Translations under genes and position numbers: made by a program
Assembly: GCA_037189785.1 (NCBI GenBank)
Contig: JBBCIP010000047.1
Coordinates: forward strand, 1-16,927
Length of the DNA stretch: 16,927 bases
DNA from: Govanella sp037189785
GTDB lineage: Bacteria; Pseudomonadota; Alphaproteobacteria; Sphingomonadales; Govanellaceae
Direction of reading: 5' to 3'
In this document: piece by piece, positions 1-8,626 of the stretch
Position numbering within the stretch: position 1 is the first letter of the stretch
Layout of the letters: each line of letters starts with the position of its first letter
Notes under the pieces: generated by a model
Databases searched by the model: none
Told to the model about the DNA's origin: nothing
The model's input: only the letters and a program-made list of their open reading frames with translations

Positions 1-375
1 GGTGAATTTGAAGCAATCGGCGAACTAGAAAGCCGCATCTTGCCTAGCGAGAAAGATATCAGCGGTGTCTATGATCATGAGTACGGAGAAATTGTATTGC
101 GCCAAATAGGCAACCGAGTGCTCGGTTGCTACGATGATGGCAAAGGCTATTTAGCTGGTGTTTCCTTGGGTAGAATTTTGCGTTTGTCGTTCTATGAACC
201 AGAAAAGCCAACGATTGGTGCTGCAACATTTTCTTGGGCCGGTGATAAGCTTTATGGTTTTTGGTATCGGCGTACTAATCAAATGGGAAGTCCATGGAAT
301 GCAAAAAAGGTATCTACGCTTGATGGTGCCGAATTAGGGAACTGTGCAGCTATTATTTATCCAGAAAATAAATAA
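1..375 (+). CDS. Hypothetical beta-rich protein, C-terminal part (5' end outside window)
   Basis: The reading frame is open to the left edge and ends at a TAA at 373-375, so this is the 3' end of a longer gene. The first possible start inside the window is only a TTG at 40, and the frame codes sensibly before it (GEFEAIGELESRIL). About 124 residues are visible. They show a short repeating pattern of strands: a segment around YGEIVLRQIGNRVLGCY, then a GxLAGVSLGRIL segment, then FSWAGDKLYGFWYR. This reads like a small beta domain that recurs in bacterial envelope proteins, in which a 'not-too-conserved strand / G-C-Y / G-x-W-Y' pattern repeats. I know no activity for it. It ends 56 bp before a TonB-dependent receptor on the same strand, so the two may be co-transcribed. 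Function unknown; the gene itself is fairly sure. Confidence 0.7.
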   Translation, partial: GEFEAIGELESRILPSEKDISGVYDHEYGEIVLRQIGNRVLGCYDDGKGYLAGVSLGRILRLSFYEPEKPTIGAATFSWAGDKLYGFWYRRTNQMGSPWNAKKVSTLDGAELGNCAAIIYPENK

Positions 376-431
376 CAAGCCAAAAATATTTAGTTTGAAT
401 TGGCTATGAATGATAAATTTAGGAGTAGGAA

Positions 432-2633
432 ATGAGAAATATTAAAAAATTGACGAACAATCTTTTTCTTTCGACCATTGTTCTTTGTGTTGGAAACACC
501 TTTGTATATGCGCAAGATGCGTTAGGGTCTTTTGGACTAGAAGAAGTTGTGGTTACAGCACAAAAGCGTGCCGAAAATCTTCAGACGGTGGCTCTGTCAA
601 TCACCGCATATTCTGGGGATTTCCTAGAGAAGTCGAATATTGCTAACTTTAATGATTTGCAGTCGAGAACGCCTGGTTTAGTATACGAAGAATTTTCTGC
701 AGGTATGCCGCGATATTTTATTCGCGGTATTGGGAGTGCTAATAAATCTTCTGCTGTTGATAGTGCAGTCGGGATCTTTGTAGATGAGATCTACATGGGG
801 CGACCAGAAATGGTCAATAATAGTTTCTTTGACCTTGAGCGGGTTGAGGTTCTACGTGGACCGCAAGGTACATTATTTGGGCGGAACGTTGTGGGGGGAG
901 CTATTTCTTTTTTTACAAGAAAACCCGATGAAGAGTTTCGTGCCCGCCTATCTGCGACATATGGGAATTATAAAACAATTGAAACTAAAGGATCTGTCAG
1001 CGGCCCATTGTCAGATAATGTCTTTGGTTTAGTGTCGATTTCAACGCGAAATCATGACGGTTATGCTTTTAATGAAACTACTGGTAATGATATTGAGGAC
1101 GAGCAGTATGTTTCGGCGCGTGCAGCATTACGATTTGTACCAAACGAAGACTTGGAGATTCAAATCAATGCTGATGTATCTCGTCGTCGAGGAACAGGTG
1201 GTTGGTGGGATCTTTATAGAGAAGGGCCACGTTCAGCGGGAAAGTCTAATAGTGAGCGTCGTCGAGGAGCTAACCATGCAGATGACGGTTTTGGAAATGT
1301 CGATAACCATGGCATAAGCTTAAACGTACAATTAGATACGTCTCTCGGAACGCTAACGTCAATTACTGGATATCGTAAATCAGAAACAGAACAGCGTGCG
1401 AACTCAACAGGCTTGTTTGTTGCGTCACTGACAGCTGCTGATCGTGCTAACTATTTTCATACGCTTTTTATTCAAGAAGACAATCAGTACGCGAAACAGT
1501 TTTCACAGGAAGTTCGGTTGTCATCGGACGGAAGTGGGCCATTCAATTGGGTCGGTGGTCTTTATTATTTTCATGAGAGCGTAGAACATTTTAAGATTAC
1601 TGACTATCGATTTATGTCTTTCAATATTGAGGGCCGTGTGCAATCGGATGCAGAATCAAAAGTTGATGCTATTGCAGCTTTCGCTAATGCATCATACGCA
1701 TTTGATGAGCAGTTCAGCCTTCAAGTAGGCTTACGGTGGAGTCAGGATAAAAAGAAACATGTTTTGATATCTCATGGGAAGCCTTTTTCCCCGTATACGG
1801 CTTATGGGGTCGTTGTTCCAAATTTTACAGCTTATGGTTCAGATACTTGGAGCGCGCTTACGCCGGCGGCCTCTTTAAACTATCAAGCGACACCTGATCA
1901 TTTGCTGTATGCGACTATTTCGCGCGGCTTTAAAAGTGGTGGATATAATGATGAAGACCGAGAAAAATATGCAGCTGAACGTGGTTTTGCGCCAGAATAT
2001 GCTTGGAACTATGAGATTGGCGCTAAGACAGAATGGTTTGATCGTCGTGCTCGGTTAAATTTTTCTGCTTTTTATATAGACTACACAGATCTTCAGGTAG
2101 GTATCATTCAGCAGATTGACCCAAATTTGCCTCCGTTGAGTTTCACCGGGAATGCGGGTAAAACAGTTGTTAAAGGCATTGAGCTTGAGTGGAATTTGAT
2201 ACCTTTGGAGGGTCTTAATTTATACGGAAATTATAGTTACACGCATTCGAGGATTAAAGAACTGATACAATCAGGTGTAGATTTATCTGGAAAAGTCTTG
2301 CCTCGTGCTCCCAAACATAAAGTCTTTGTAGGAGCTAGTTACACAGTTATAGTTGGTGAAGGTAGTAGTGTTACTGGTCGAGTAGATTACACATACAGCA
2401 CTGAATATTTCTCTACTATCGTTAATAATCCTGTTGAACTCGTACCTAATCAACATAATTTAGATGCGAGTATTTTGCTAGAATTGACAGATGCTAGATG
2501 GGGGTTCGAATTATGGGCAAAGAATCTTACTAATGAGACTAATATAAATACAATTGCAAATGTCTCTGGTGATGGATTCGCTACATTCCAATCGCCTAGA
2601 ACCTATGGTGCTACTATACATTTTCGATACTAA
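432..2633 (+). CDS. TonB-dependent outer-membrane receptor
   Basis: A 733-residue outer-membrane transporter that would import a scarce substrate using energy passed by TonB. Residues 1-27 are a signal peptide (basic start MRNIKK, hydrophobic core, cleavage after VYA). The TonB box EEVVVTA lies at about 37-43 and is followed by AQKRAENLQTVALSITA, typical of the large receptor class found in sphingomonads and marine proteobacteria. The plug carries FIRGIGS, VDEIYMGRP and VEVLRGPQGTLFGRN. The last strands (FELWAKNLTNET... and a terminal aromatic, HFRY) are those of the 22-strand barrel. A good Shine-Dalgarno (AGGAG, 421-425) precedes the ATG. Length is normal and the frame intact. No substrate-specific partner gene is adjacent, so the ligand is unknown; members of this class take up iron chelates, sugars, aromatics and other compounds. 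The gene is visibly more AT-rich than those beyond 5000. Confidence 0.93.
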   Translation: MRNIKKLTNNLFLSTIVLCVGNTFVYAQDALGSFGLEEVVVTAQKRAENLQTVALSITAYSGDFLEKSNIANFNDLQSRTPGLVYEEFSAGMPRYFIRGIGSANKSSAVDSAVGIFVDEIYMGRPEMVNNSFFDLERVEVLRGPQGTLFGRNVVGGAISFFTRKPDEEFRARLSATYGNYKTIETKGSVSGPLSDNVFGLVSISTRNHDGYAFNETTGNDIEDEQYVSARAALRFVPNEDLEIQINADVSRRRGTGGWWDLYREGPRSAGKSNSERRRGANHADDGFGNVDNHGISLNVQLDTSLGTLTSITGYRKSETEQRANSTGLFVASLTAADRANYFHTLFIQEDNQYAKQFSQEVRLSSDGSGPFNWVGGLYYFHESVEHFKITDYRFMSFNIEGRVQSDAESKVDAIAAFANASYAFDEQFSLQVGLRWSQDKKKHVLISHGKPFSPYTAYGVVVPNFTAYGSDTWSALTPAASLNYQATPDHLLYATISRGFKSGGYNDEDREKYAAERGFAPEYAWNYEIGAKTEWFDRRARLNFSAFYIDYTDLQVGIIQQIDPNLPPLSFTGNAGKTVVKGIELEWNLIPLEGLNLYGNYSYTHSRIKELIQSGVDLSGKVLPRAPKHKVFVGASYTVIVGEGSSVTGRVDYTYSTEYFSTIVNNPVELVPNQHNLDASILLELTDARWGFELWAKNLTNETNINTIANVSGDGFATFQSPRTYGATIHFRY

Positions 2634-2688
2634 TTATATCGCTGATATCATCAAATGATTCGTTAGAACTTGAACATTCTTGCTGATA

Positions 2689-2721
2689 TAACATAAGATA
2701 TACACTGTATACTTTATGTTA
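2689..2721. repeat. AT-rich inverted repeat (imperfect hairpin)
   Basis: Arms of 15 bp (2689-2703 and 2707-2721) around a 3-nt loop ACT, with only two adjacent mismatches in the stem. It begins 55 bp after the stop codon of the TonB-dependent receptor. There is no run of T after it, so it is more likely a 3' stabilising hairpin or a protein-binding palindrome than a Rho-independent terminator. Confidence 0.5.
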
Positions 2722-2790
2722 GTTTGATTGTTTATGATGGATCATAGCTAGAAGGGTATTCAGAAATTTGAATATTGAATGAGTATTCTT

Positions 2791-2845
2791 TGCTTGGAAC
2801 AGAGGAAAGCTTCTGTTCCAAGCAGATCCAAGCAGAGTCTTTTTT
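2791..2845 (+). terminator. Probable Rho-independent terminator with a 10-bp duplication
   Basis: Perfect 13-bp inverted repeat: TGCTTGGAACAGA at 2791-2803 and its complement at 2812-2824, with an 8-nt loop. A run of six T lies at 2840-2845, 15 nt after the stem. The gap is caused by an exact tandem copy of TCCAAGCAGA (2817-2826 and 2827-2836). The second copy can also pair with the left arm, giving a shorter stem close to the T run. It would end transcription of the receptor gene about 200 bp downstream of its stop. Moderately sure, because of the distance and the altered geometry. Confidence 0.5.
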
Positions 2846-3438
2846 CAATTGAATCGGACGGATCTTGATTGAAGTAGCGTTCGATGTTTAGGCTAAAATA
2901 TCAAATTTCAACAATTGTATACGGTAATAGCGCGAAATAGATTCTAGACTAGAAAGCTATTACTGAGAACATATTCCTATCCTTAGCATTGTATCGGCTG
3001 TCTTTATACGTTAAGTATTTTAACGATGTAATGATAAAACCTATCGATACGTATACCTTAGTTCTTTTCGTTATATTAGAATTTAATTTTCCTGCCTGTA
3101 TTAAAATATATTTTTTGATAAATTGTTTTGTATTTTATTAAAAAATTTTGTGTAGGTGAATTATTTCTCAAACAGTATTACGAATTTTATTATATTCACA
3201 CTTTCCAATTAATACAAACAGCCATGGTATTATTATGTAGAGACTGGTTCGGCATTGACTTCGAGGCCCACCATTCTTTTTCTGTTATATATTGCTGTAT
3301 GGGTTTTGATCCGGGATATCGCGGGAGAAGGGGCCTATATCTGACGTTTAAGGCCGTGTTCTCCGTTGTGCTGGACATCAGCAAACGGTGGCTGAGACCG
3401 CCGACAGTCCGCGATTCAATCGGATGGTTTAAAGAGCT

Positions 3439-3470
3439 TTTAAAGCCAATTTAAAGCCAATTTAAAGCCC
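3439..3470. repeat. 11-bp tandem repeat TTTAAAGCCAA, about 3 copies
   Basis: TTTAAAGCCAA occurs at 3439-3449 and 3450-3460, followed by a partial third copy TTTAAAGCCC at 3461-3470. A looser TTTAAAG also lies at 3428-3434. The array sits 26 bp from the 3' end of the recombinase pseudogene. It could be slippage-generated, or a leftover of the element's end. Confidence 0.75.
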
Positions 3471-3495
3471 TTTTTATTGTGATGAATTTACTGCC

Positions 3496-4534
3496 TCAGT
3501 TAACTTCTGGGAAGCCGAGGAGGGCTCGCTTTTGCTGCCAGTCGAGGGGTAGTTTAGCGATCCGCTTGAGGCGATGGGCGGTGAGATCTTCCGGCTGTTT
3601 GTTCTTTGCAATGGCCTCTACGATATCAGGGGCGAGGAAGGCGAGTGGCAGAATCCGACTAACATCGCCAAGATCGATGTTCTCACGTCTGGCAATATCC
3701 TGAATGCTGACGACCTTACCCGATGTGATGTCTTTGAACCAGGTATGAGCCTTGGCGACTAGCCTAAAGAGATCATTCTTCTGGTTTGGACCAGGATCTG
3801 GTTGCTTGCCTTGAATAACGAGCTTCATCTCCACCCCTCGACGTTTGATCTCGAGCAGCAGGGTGGCTGTGTGTTCTATCGGTGCGCTATCGCCGTAGGG
3901 ATGTTAAGTGCTCTCTGCAGAGCTGCGAGATCCATGGTGATGCTGATCTGATGGTGCCTTACCTGCACATGGCTAATGATCGGCCTCAGGATATCTTTCA
4001 AGGTCTCAGGCGATGAGGTCTGAAGCTCGCGCAACACAAGGGTACAGGCCCGCCCATCCACGTGCCCTTCTTCTTAGAAGCGGCAATCTTATCCCGGATC
4101 CGTTCGGCTGTAACCTCGCGCTCGAATTGGGCAAAAGACAGAAGAACGTTCAAGGTCAATCGCCCCATGGAGGATGTTGTATTAACGGATTGGGTGACGG
4201 AGACAAAGGATGCTCCTTTCTCATCCAAGATCTGGACAATGCGTGCAAAGTCCATCAGCGACCGGGTCAGACGATCGACCTTATAGACGACGATGATGTC
4301 GACCTTGCCAGACCCAACATCCAACAACATTTGCTTTAGTCCAGGTCGCTCCATGCTGCCGCTTGAGAAGCCGCCATCGTCATACATATCCGGCAGCACC
4401 ACCCAGCCTTCTGACCTCTGGCTCAGGATATACGCTTCACAAGCCTCCCGCTGCGCCTGCAGAGAATTAAAGTCCTGCTCGAGGCCGTCCTCGGTTGACT
4501 TCCGGGTATAGATCGCACAGCGCAGCGTTTTCAT
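3496..4534 (-). pseudogene. Large serine site-specific recombinase, internally deleted and frameshifted
   Basis: Three pieces of one recombinase lie in order but in three frames. Piece one (about 4534 down to 4040) is the resolvase catalytic domain: CAIYTRKSTEDG with the nucleophile serine at residue 13 and Arg11, the YKVDRLTRS motif at about 84-92, and QFEREVTAERIRDK at 136-149. It breaks down after GTWMGG, exactly where the DNA-binding 'recombinase' domain should begin. Piece two (about 4060-3880) holds a late segment, SPETLKDILRPIISHVQV. Piece three runs from about 3900 to 3496 (…EIKRRGVEMKLVI… to LPLDWQQKRALLGF) and is the usual C-terminus of alphaproteobacterial members. Only about 346 codons' worth remain of a family usually 500 residues or longer, so the recombinase and zinc-ribbon region is missing. 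It cannot make an active enzyme. Intact relatives move mobile elements; this is a relic of one. Confidence 0.88.
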
Positions 4535-4992
4535 GCGGATGCTTGAACAAGAAGCTGTGTAATAGTATTATTCTACTGTTTACCGTTGAGGGAACTTTTT
4601 AATATCTGATTCTGCACGTCATTACATTATTAGAATTCTAAGCGGTGGATAATTCATCCGAGTAATGTTGTTTTTATAACTTAGAGTTATGATTGTATAG
4701 GATTATATATGTAGTGTGTGTGGGAAAACTGAGTGGTAGTGTAGATCCCTTAGTTTATACAGGCGTTCTGTAGAGTGTTTGTGGTGGACATGACCGCTTG
4801 TTAATTTTTTGGATTTCAGGCAGATGATACTTACAGCATTTTTTGCGTACATATCCAAATTGACTAATATTATAAGAAATACTGCTTCTCGGTTGGTCCA
4901 AGAGAGATGTAAGAGTGGTTGTTGAAAATGACATTTTATCAGCTTAACATGGATGATGAAGCTTCAGGAATATAGAGTTATTATCGGAGAGC
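4535..4992. other. AT-rich intergenic region without a recognisable gene
   Basis: This 458-bp stretch separates the 5' end of the recombinase remnant from the 3' end of the PepSY gene. No plausible coding frame is seen. It holds two small exact palindromes: TAGAATTCTA at 4631-4640, and ATAACT-TAG-AGTTAT at 4676-4690, which has operator-like geometry. Neither lies at a convincing promoter. No terminator with a T run was found for the PepSY gene. Confidence 0.5.
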
Positions 4993-6495
4993 TTAAGTAG
5001 TTCTTGATAATGTGAGCTTTCTCTTTCTCAGTCGTCGCCATCCAATAACGATTCCTGTAAAGGAAAGGGCCAGACCGAAAAAGGAAAAGATCCAGACGAC
5101 AATTTCTCGGGCCAGGTTATATTTTAGCAAGATCGGTAAATCAAAACTGTGCAGAGCACTAAAGAGCCAACGATAGCCGCGTCGGGACGATCCCAATTGA
5201 TTGAGAAGCTCGCCAGTCTGCGGGTTGATATGGAGCCATGTTTTGTCGGAGTTATCGAATTTCAAACGCCAGACTGGGAGAGGGCGCGCATCTTTTCTTG
5301 GGTCGTTGGTCGTGTACCAATAGGTGTCATAATCGGTCAGTAGGCGCTGATCGATCAAGCTTGCGTGGGGAACTGCGGCTTTAGCGATGGTGGTGATGTC
5401 CATTTCGGACAAGGTGATCGATTGCCCGCTATCGACATCAAGCAGCACGCTGTGGTTGGGTGCAAAAAATGCCGTCATGACGGCACGACCAGATAAATAC
5501 CAGAAATGCACTTCGCGGATTTTCGCGTCGTGGGCATCCACGGCTGTTTTTAGGTCGGTTGCAGCGAATAAAGCTTGGGTAGGGCCACGGTAGCGATCAG
5601 CGATAGCCGATGTTTCTTGATCCTGTAGCCCACCAAAGGGGCTCATGGATAACCAACCGCTGAAGGTCCAGGTAATAACAAAAATGCCACCGATTAAACC
5701 TGTGATGTGATGCCATTTCATCCACCCGCCATAGGGTGACGCTGCACCATTGGCATAGCGTTTGCCGGACAGGCGAATCCGCAAAAGCCCGATCCATAAC
5801 CCGGCAATGGCGCCGATAATACCGATGCCGGATGCCCATAAGACGGTTTGCCGCCAGGGTTCTTGATAAACGCGGATGACTTCAAAATAAAGCCAATGGG
5901 GCACTGCACCCAGCCAGTTCCAAAATCGTTCTTGGGCTGTGGTGTTTTGAACGATTTCTCCTGTGGCTTGGCGTATGTAAAGATCAGTGCGCTCATTGTC
6001 ATCCAACCGGACGCGCCAAAACGGGCTGATCCGCGCGTAGGCTTTGGTGGTGGTCCATTGATCGCGTGCAAGTGGTTCGATGTCTAATATATCTGTGCCA
6101 GAGTATGATTTGGCAATTTCCTTGGCGCGGGTCTGATCAACCGCCGCCATTATTTCACCGGTTTGTGCGGACACGGCATACCGCTTTCCGGCACGTGTCA
6201 TATGATATACAGGATCATGCCCAAGCATAGCCAGCCGCATGTGGTCGGGAAATGTATCAAGATCAAGTTTCGATAAGGCCTGATCGGGGCCTATCATGAC
6301 ATGATCCCACGCAATCGCTTCGGCTCTTTGCAGGCGCTCTGTGTCGCGGAATGATGGAAAAGATACGTATAACATCACCACGCCGGATGTAAACCAGATC
6401 ACAAATAGAATTGATAAAACGATACCGATCCAGCGATGACTTATGTACAGCCATCGCTTCATTGTTTTGGCGGAAAACAGATTAGAAGTTGGCAT
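4993..6495 (-). CDS. PepSY-domain membrane protein, probable ferric-siderophore reductase type
   Basis: A 500-residue inner-membrane protein of the PepSY-associated transmembrane family. It has four clear membrane helices at about 22-44, 217-240, 264-286 and 467-486, the last followed by a basic tail (RRLRKRK). Two periplasmic loops carry PepSY-like segments ending in 'TGE' turns (AQTGEIMA at about 111, PQTGELLN near 425). Histidines at helix ends (H20 in SHRWIG, H200, H262/H263 in WHHITG, and one in LHSFD near 449) fit haem-binding positions in FoxB/PiuB-like proteins, which reduce siderophore-bound iron. The reductase role is inferred from the family and from context. The start ATG lies inside the end of the upstream receptor gene (14-nt overlap), which implies an operon and coupled translation. 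Confidence 0.85.
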   Translation of the reverse strand: MPTSNLFSAKTMKRWLYISHRWIGIVLSILFVIWFTSGVVMLYVSFPSFRDTERLQRAEAIAWDHVMIGPDQALSKLDLDTFPDHMRLAMLGHDPVYHMTRAGKRYAVSAQTGEIMAAVDQTRAKEIAKSYSGTDILDIEPLARDQWTTTKAYARISPFWRVRLDDNERTDLYIRQATGEIVQNTTAQERFWNWLGAVPHWLYFEVIRVYQEPWRQTVLWASGIGIIGAIAGLWIGLLRIRLSGKRYANGAASPYGGWMKWHHITGLIGGIFVITWTFSGWLSMSPFGGLQDQETSAIADRYRGPTQALFAATDLKTAVDAHDAKIREVHFWYLSGRAVMTAFFAPNHSVLLDVDSGQSITLSEMDITTIAKAAVPHASLIDQRLLTDYDTYWYTTNDPRKDARPLPVWRLKFDNSDKTWLHINPQTGELLNQLGSSRRGYRWLFSALHSFDLPILLKYNLAREIVVWIFSFFGLALSFTGIVIGWRRLRKRKLTLSRTT

Positions 6496-8626
6496 TCAAT
6501 GTTAACTCGATAGTACGAGGGTCGCCCAATACCCATTGTGATCCATATGTGGCGCGAGCATATGTTTCATCAAACAGATTACGGGCGCGTAGGCTGACGT
6601 TTGTGCTGTTGATGAACTGCCAACGCAGACCAAGATCGCTGACGATATAGGATGGCAACTCCCGTGTATTGGCGGCATCTTGATAGCGTTTGCCGACATA
6701 ATTGATGCCGCCGTCGATAGTCCAATCCTGTGCGAAAGACCAACTGACAAAAATATTGCCCGCTTTTGACGCAACATTGTTGGGTTTATTTCCGGTGCGA
6801 TCAAATAATACACCGCTGACAGATTCCATGAAATCGTCATACCGGGCCTTTAACAATGACCCGTTTGCTGTGATGGCCAAGCTGTCTGTGGCTTGGAGGA
6901 AGAAAGAGGCTTCAAGCCCTTGTGATGATTGTTGACCCACTTGGATTTGGATCGTCGAATTCAACGGATCTGTCGTCAAAAGCTTTTTCTTGACGATATC
7001 ATAAGCGGCAAAAGTCCATTGAGCGCGTCCATTCCAGAAAACATGTTTGATCCCGGCTTCCCATTGCCGACCTGTTGACAGATCGCGTGTGCTTTGAGCT
7101 GAGGATGTGGAAACCAAAGCCCCCACAGGATCTGCGGCTGTCGAAAATAACCCGTAAAGTGAAAGATTGGGAACAGGGGTATAAACAATTCCGCCGCGCC
7201 AGGTCACGGCGTCGGGAGTAGTTGTGAAATTATTGTTAGGGTTTACATAATCATCCTTTTTAATTTTCGGACGATCATAGCGCAGTCCGCCGATCGCGGA
7301 TAAAGCGTCGCTGATAACAAAGCGATTTTCTATGAATATAGAATATTGATGAATGTTATTGGTATAACGCGCCGTAGTCGGAAGGCTACTGATAAATTCA
7401 CCGGGTAGGGGATTATCAATATCCAAAAGCCGTGTTGCGCTGTTCCCAGCGTTGCTGATATTTTTGTAACTGATACGGTTGACATCAAAGCCTATGACAA
7501 AATGGTTCTCACGCCCGGCCAAGGTATGGCTGTAATCGACCGTAGTGCGATTCCCGGTCTGTTTTTGAATGTGATAAAGCTCGGTCATACTACTTTGACG
7601 AATGGCTGCAGGTGTTGTGTTTGTGGCCGCAACATGTGTCGCATTTTCTGCATTGCGCCAATATTTATTAGCCCATAAGTGATAAAAATCACTGGTGATT
7701 TTTAGATTGTCAGCGGGTATCCATTCGGCTTTGAACTGGCCCCAATTATCAGTAAAACGAAGGTCCGCGTCGGTTACGTTATAATTCTTTTTTTGAATGG
7801 TTTTATCGAGCGCACCATTGATAAGCGGCACACCAAACCAGGTCCGCGGTTTCTGGCGGCTGAAGTCATGCGATATCATGAACAATAGATCATCGGTGGC
7901 TTTGTAGCGAAGAGAACCAGAAAAAGCGCCGGCGCTCATGTCACCCCGATCCATCCAACCATCAGATCGGCGATAACTACCATCCATGCGGTATGATAAC
8001 TGATCTGTGATTGGCCCACCGCTTCCTGCCGCTAGTGTGAAAAAGCCATATGATCCGAACCCTGCACGCAAGGCATGATTGGCGGTATCACTTGGTTGCT
8101 TACGAACAACATTGACGGCACCGCCAATAGCCCCTTCACCATACAGCACCGATGCCGGACCGCGTAGTATTTCCACGCGTTCGGCCATCCAAGGGTCGGC
8201 AGGGAACGTCAACGTGTTGTTGTACATCCGCATACCGTCATAAAGCTGCATGACCGAATTTACGCCTACAAAACCTCGTGCGCTGAGGCCATAGCCGAAT
8301 ACACCGGAGGTATTGACAATCCCCGTTGTTCTTCCAGCCGCTTCTTGAATGGTTAGATCACCACGCAGTCGAATGGCTTCTCCATCGATCACATCGACAC
8401 TGGCTGGTGTTTCTAGAAGTGTTAGACCGAGCCGACTTGCGCTTTCTGAAGGTTTGGTGAGTTTTACACGATCAAAAATACCGATGACGATGACTTCATC
8501 ACTGGCGCCGTCGGCAGATTCCGCCAAAAGCTGGCTGGGAAATGCCAAAAGCGATGTCGATAAACATAAGCCAGACATCAATGTCCGTGTTTTACGCGAA
8601 ATTAGAAATGATATTCTGTCCTGCAT
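6482..8626 (-). CDS. TonB-dependent siderophore-type receptor
   Basis: A 714-residue outer-membrane receptor. I chose the ATG at 8626: a purine-rich ribosome site (AAGAAAGAAGA) precedes it, and it yields a normal signal peptide (RKTRT, hydrophobic core, cleavage near LLA, residue 35). An upstream TTG at 8668 would add 14 polar residues before the signal peptide. The TonB box is DEVIVIG (about 43-49). The plug shows LLETPASVDVIDGEAI, LSARGFVG, YDGMRMYN and VEILRGPASVLYGEGAIGGAVN, the pattern of the siderophore-receptor subfamily. The barrel ends in LRARNLFDETYARATYG and a terminal Phe (NANF). The downstream PepSY gene overlaps it, pointing to ferric-siderophore uptake followed by reductive iron release. 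I could not identify a convincing Fur or RirA site upstream. Confidence 0.93.
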   Translation of the reverse strand: MQDRISFLISRKTRTLMSGLCLSTSLLAFPSQLLAESADGASDEVIVIGIFDRVKLTKPSESASRLGLTLLETPASVDVIDGEAIRLRGDLTIQEAAGRTTGIVNTSGVFGYGLSARGFVGVNSVMQLYDGMRMYNNTLTFPADPWMAERVEILRGPASVLYGEGAIGGAVNVVRKQPSDTANHALRAGFGSYGFFTLAAGSGGPITDQLSYRMDGSYRRSDGWMDRGDMSAGAFSGSLRYKATDDLLFMISHDFSRQKPRTWFGVPLINGALDKTIQKKNYNVTDADLRFTDNWGQFKAEWIPADNLKITSDFYHLWANKYWRNAENATHVAATNTTPAAIRQSSMTELYHIQKQTGNRTTVDYSHTLAGRENHFVIGFDVNRISYKNISNAGNSATRLLDIDNPLPGEFISSLPTTARYTNNIHQYSIFIENRFVISDALSAIGGLRYDRPKIKKDDYVNPNNNFTTTPDAVTWRGGIVYTPVPNLSLYGLFSTAADPVGALVSTSSAQSTRDLSTGRQWEAGIKHVFWNGRAQWTFAAYDIVKKKLLTTDPLNSTIQIQVGQQSSQGLEASFFLQATDSLAITANGSLLKARYDDFMESVSGVLFDRTGNKPNNVASKAGNIFVSWSFAQDWTIDGGINYVGKRYQDAANTRELPSYIVSDLGLRWQFINSTNVSLRARNLFDETYARATYGSQWVLGDPRTIELTLNANF

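Larger units (their letters stand above)
2634..3495. other. Gene-poor stretch between receptor and recombinase remnant
   Basis: About 860 bp with no open frame that looks coding in either direction. The first 550 bp and more are very AT-rich. They contain the two hairpins listed separately (2689-2721 and 2791-2845). A segment at roughly 3240-3430 is clearly richer in G and C than its surroundings and could be the remnant of a lost gene or of the mobile element, but its translations show no family I recognise. It ends in the 11-bp tandem repeat at 3439-3470, just beyond the 3' end of the recombinase pseudogene. Confidence 0.6.

Noticed and set aside
3241..3274. Sequence ending in GGCCCACCA after TTCG motifs, looking like the 3' end of a tRNA and a possible integration site
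   Set aside because: The TTCG is too close to the CCA for a normal T arm plus acceptor stem, and no matching 5' acceptor strand or anticodon arm is found upstream.
3128..3454. A 108-residue open frame on the plus strand near the recombinase remnant
   Set aside because: It crosses from very AT-rich to GC-richer DNA and into the tandem repeat, lacks a credible start, and its translation has no domain pattern.
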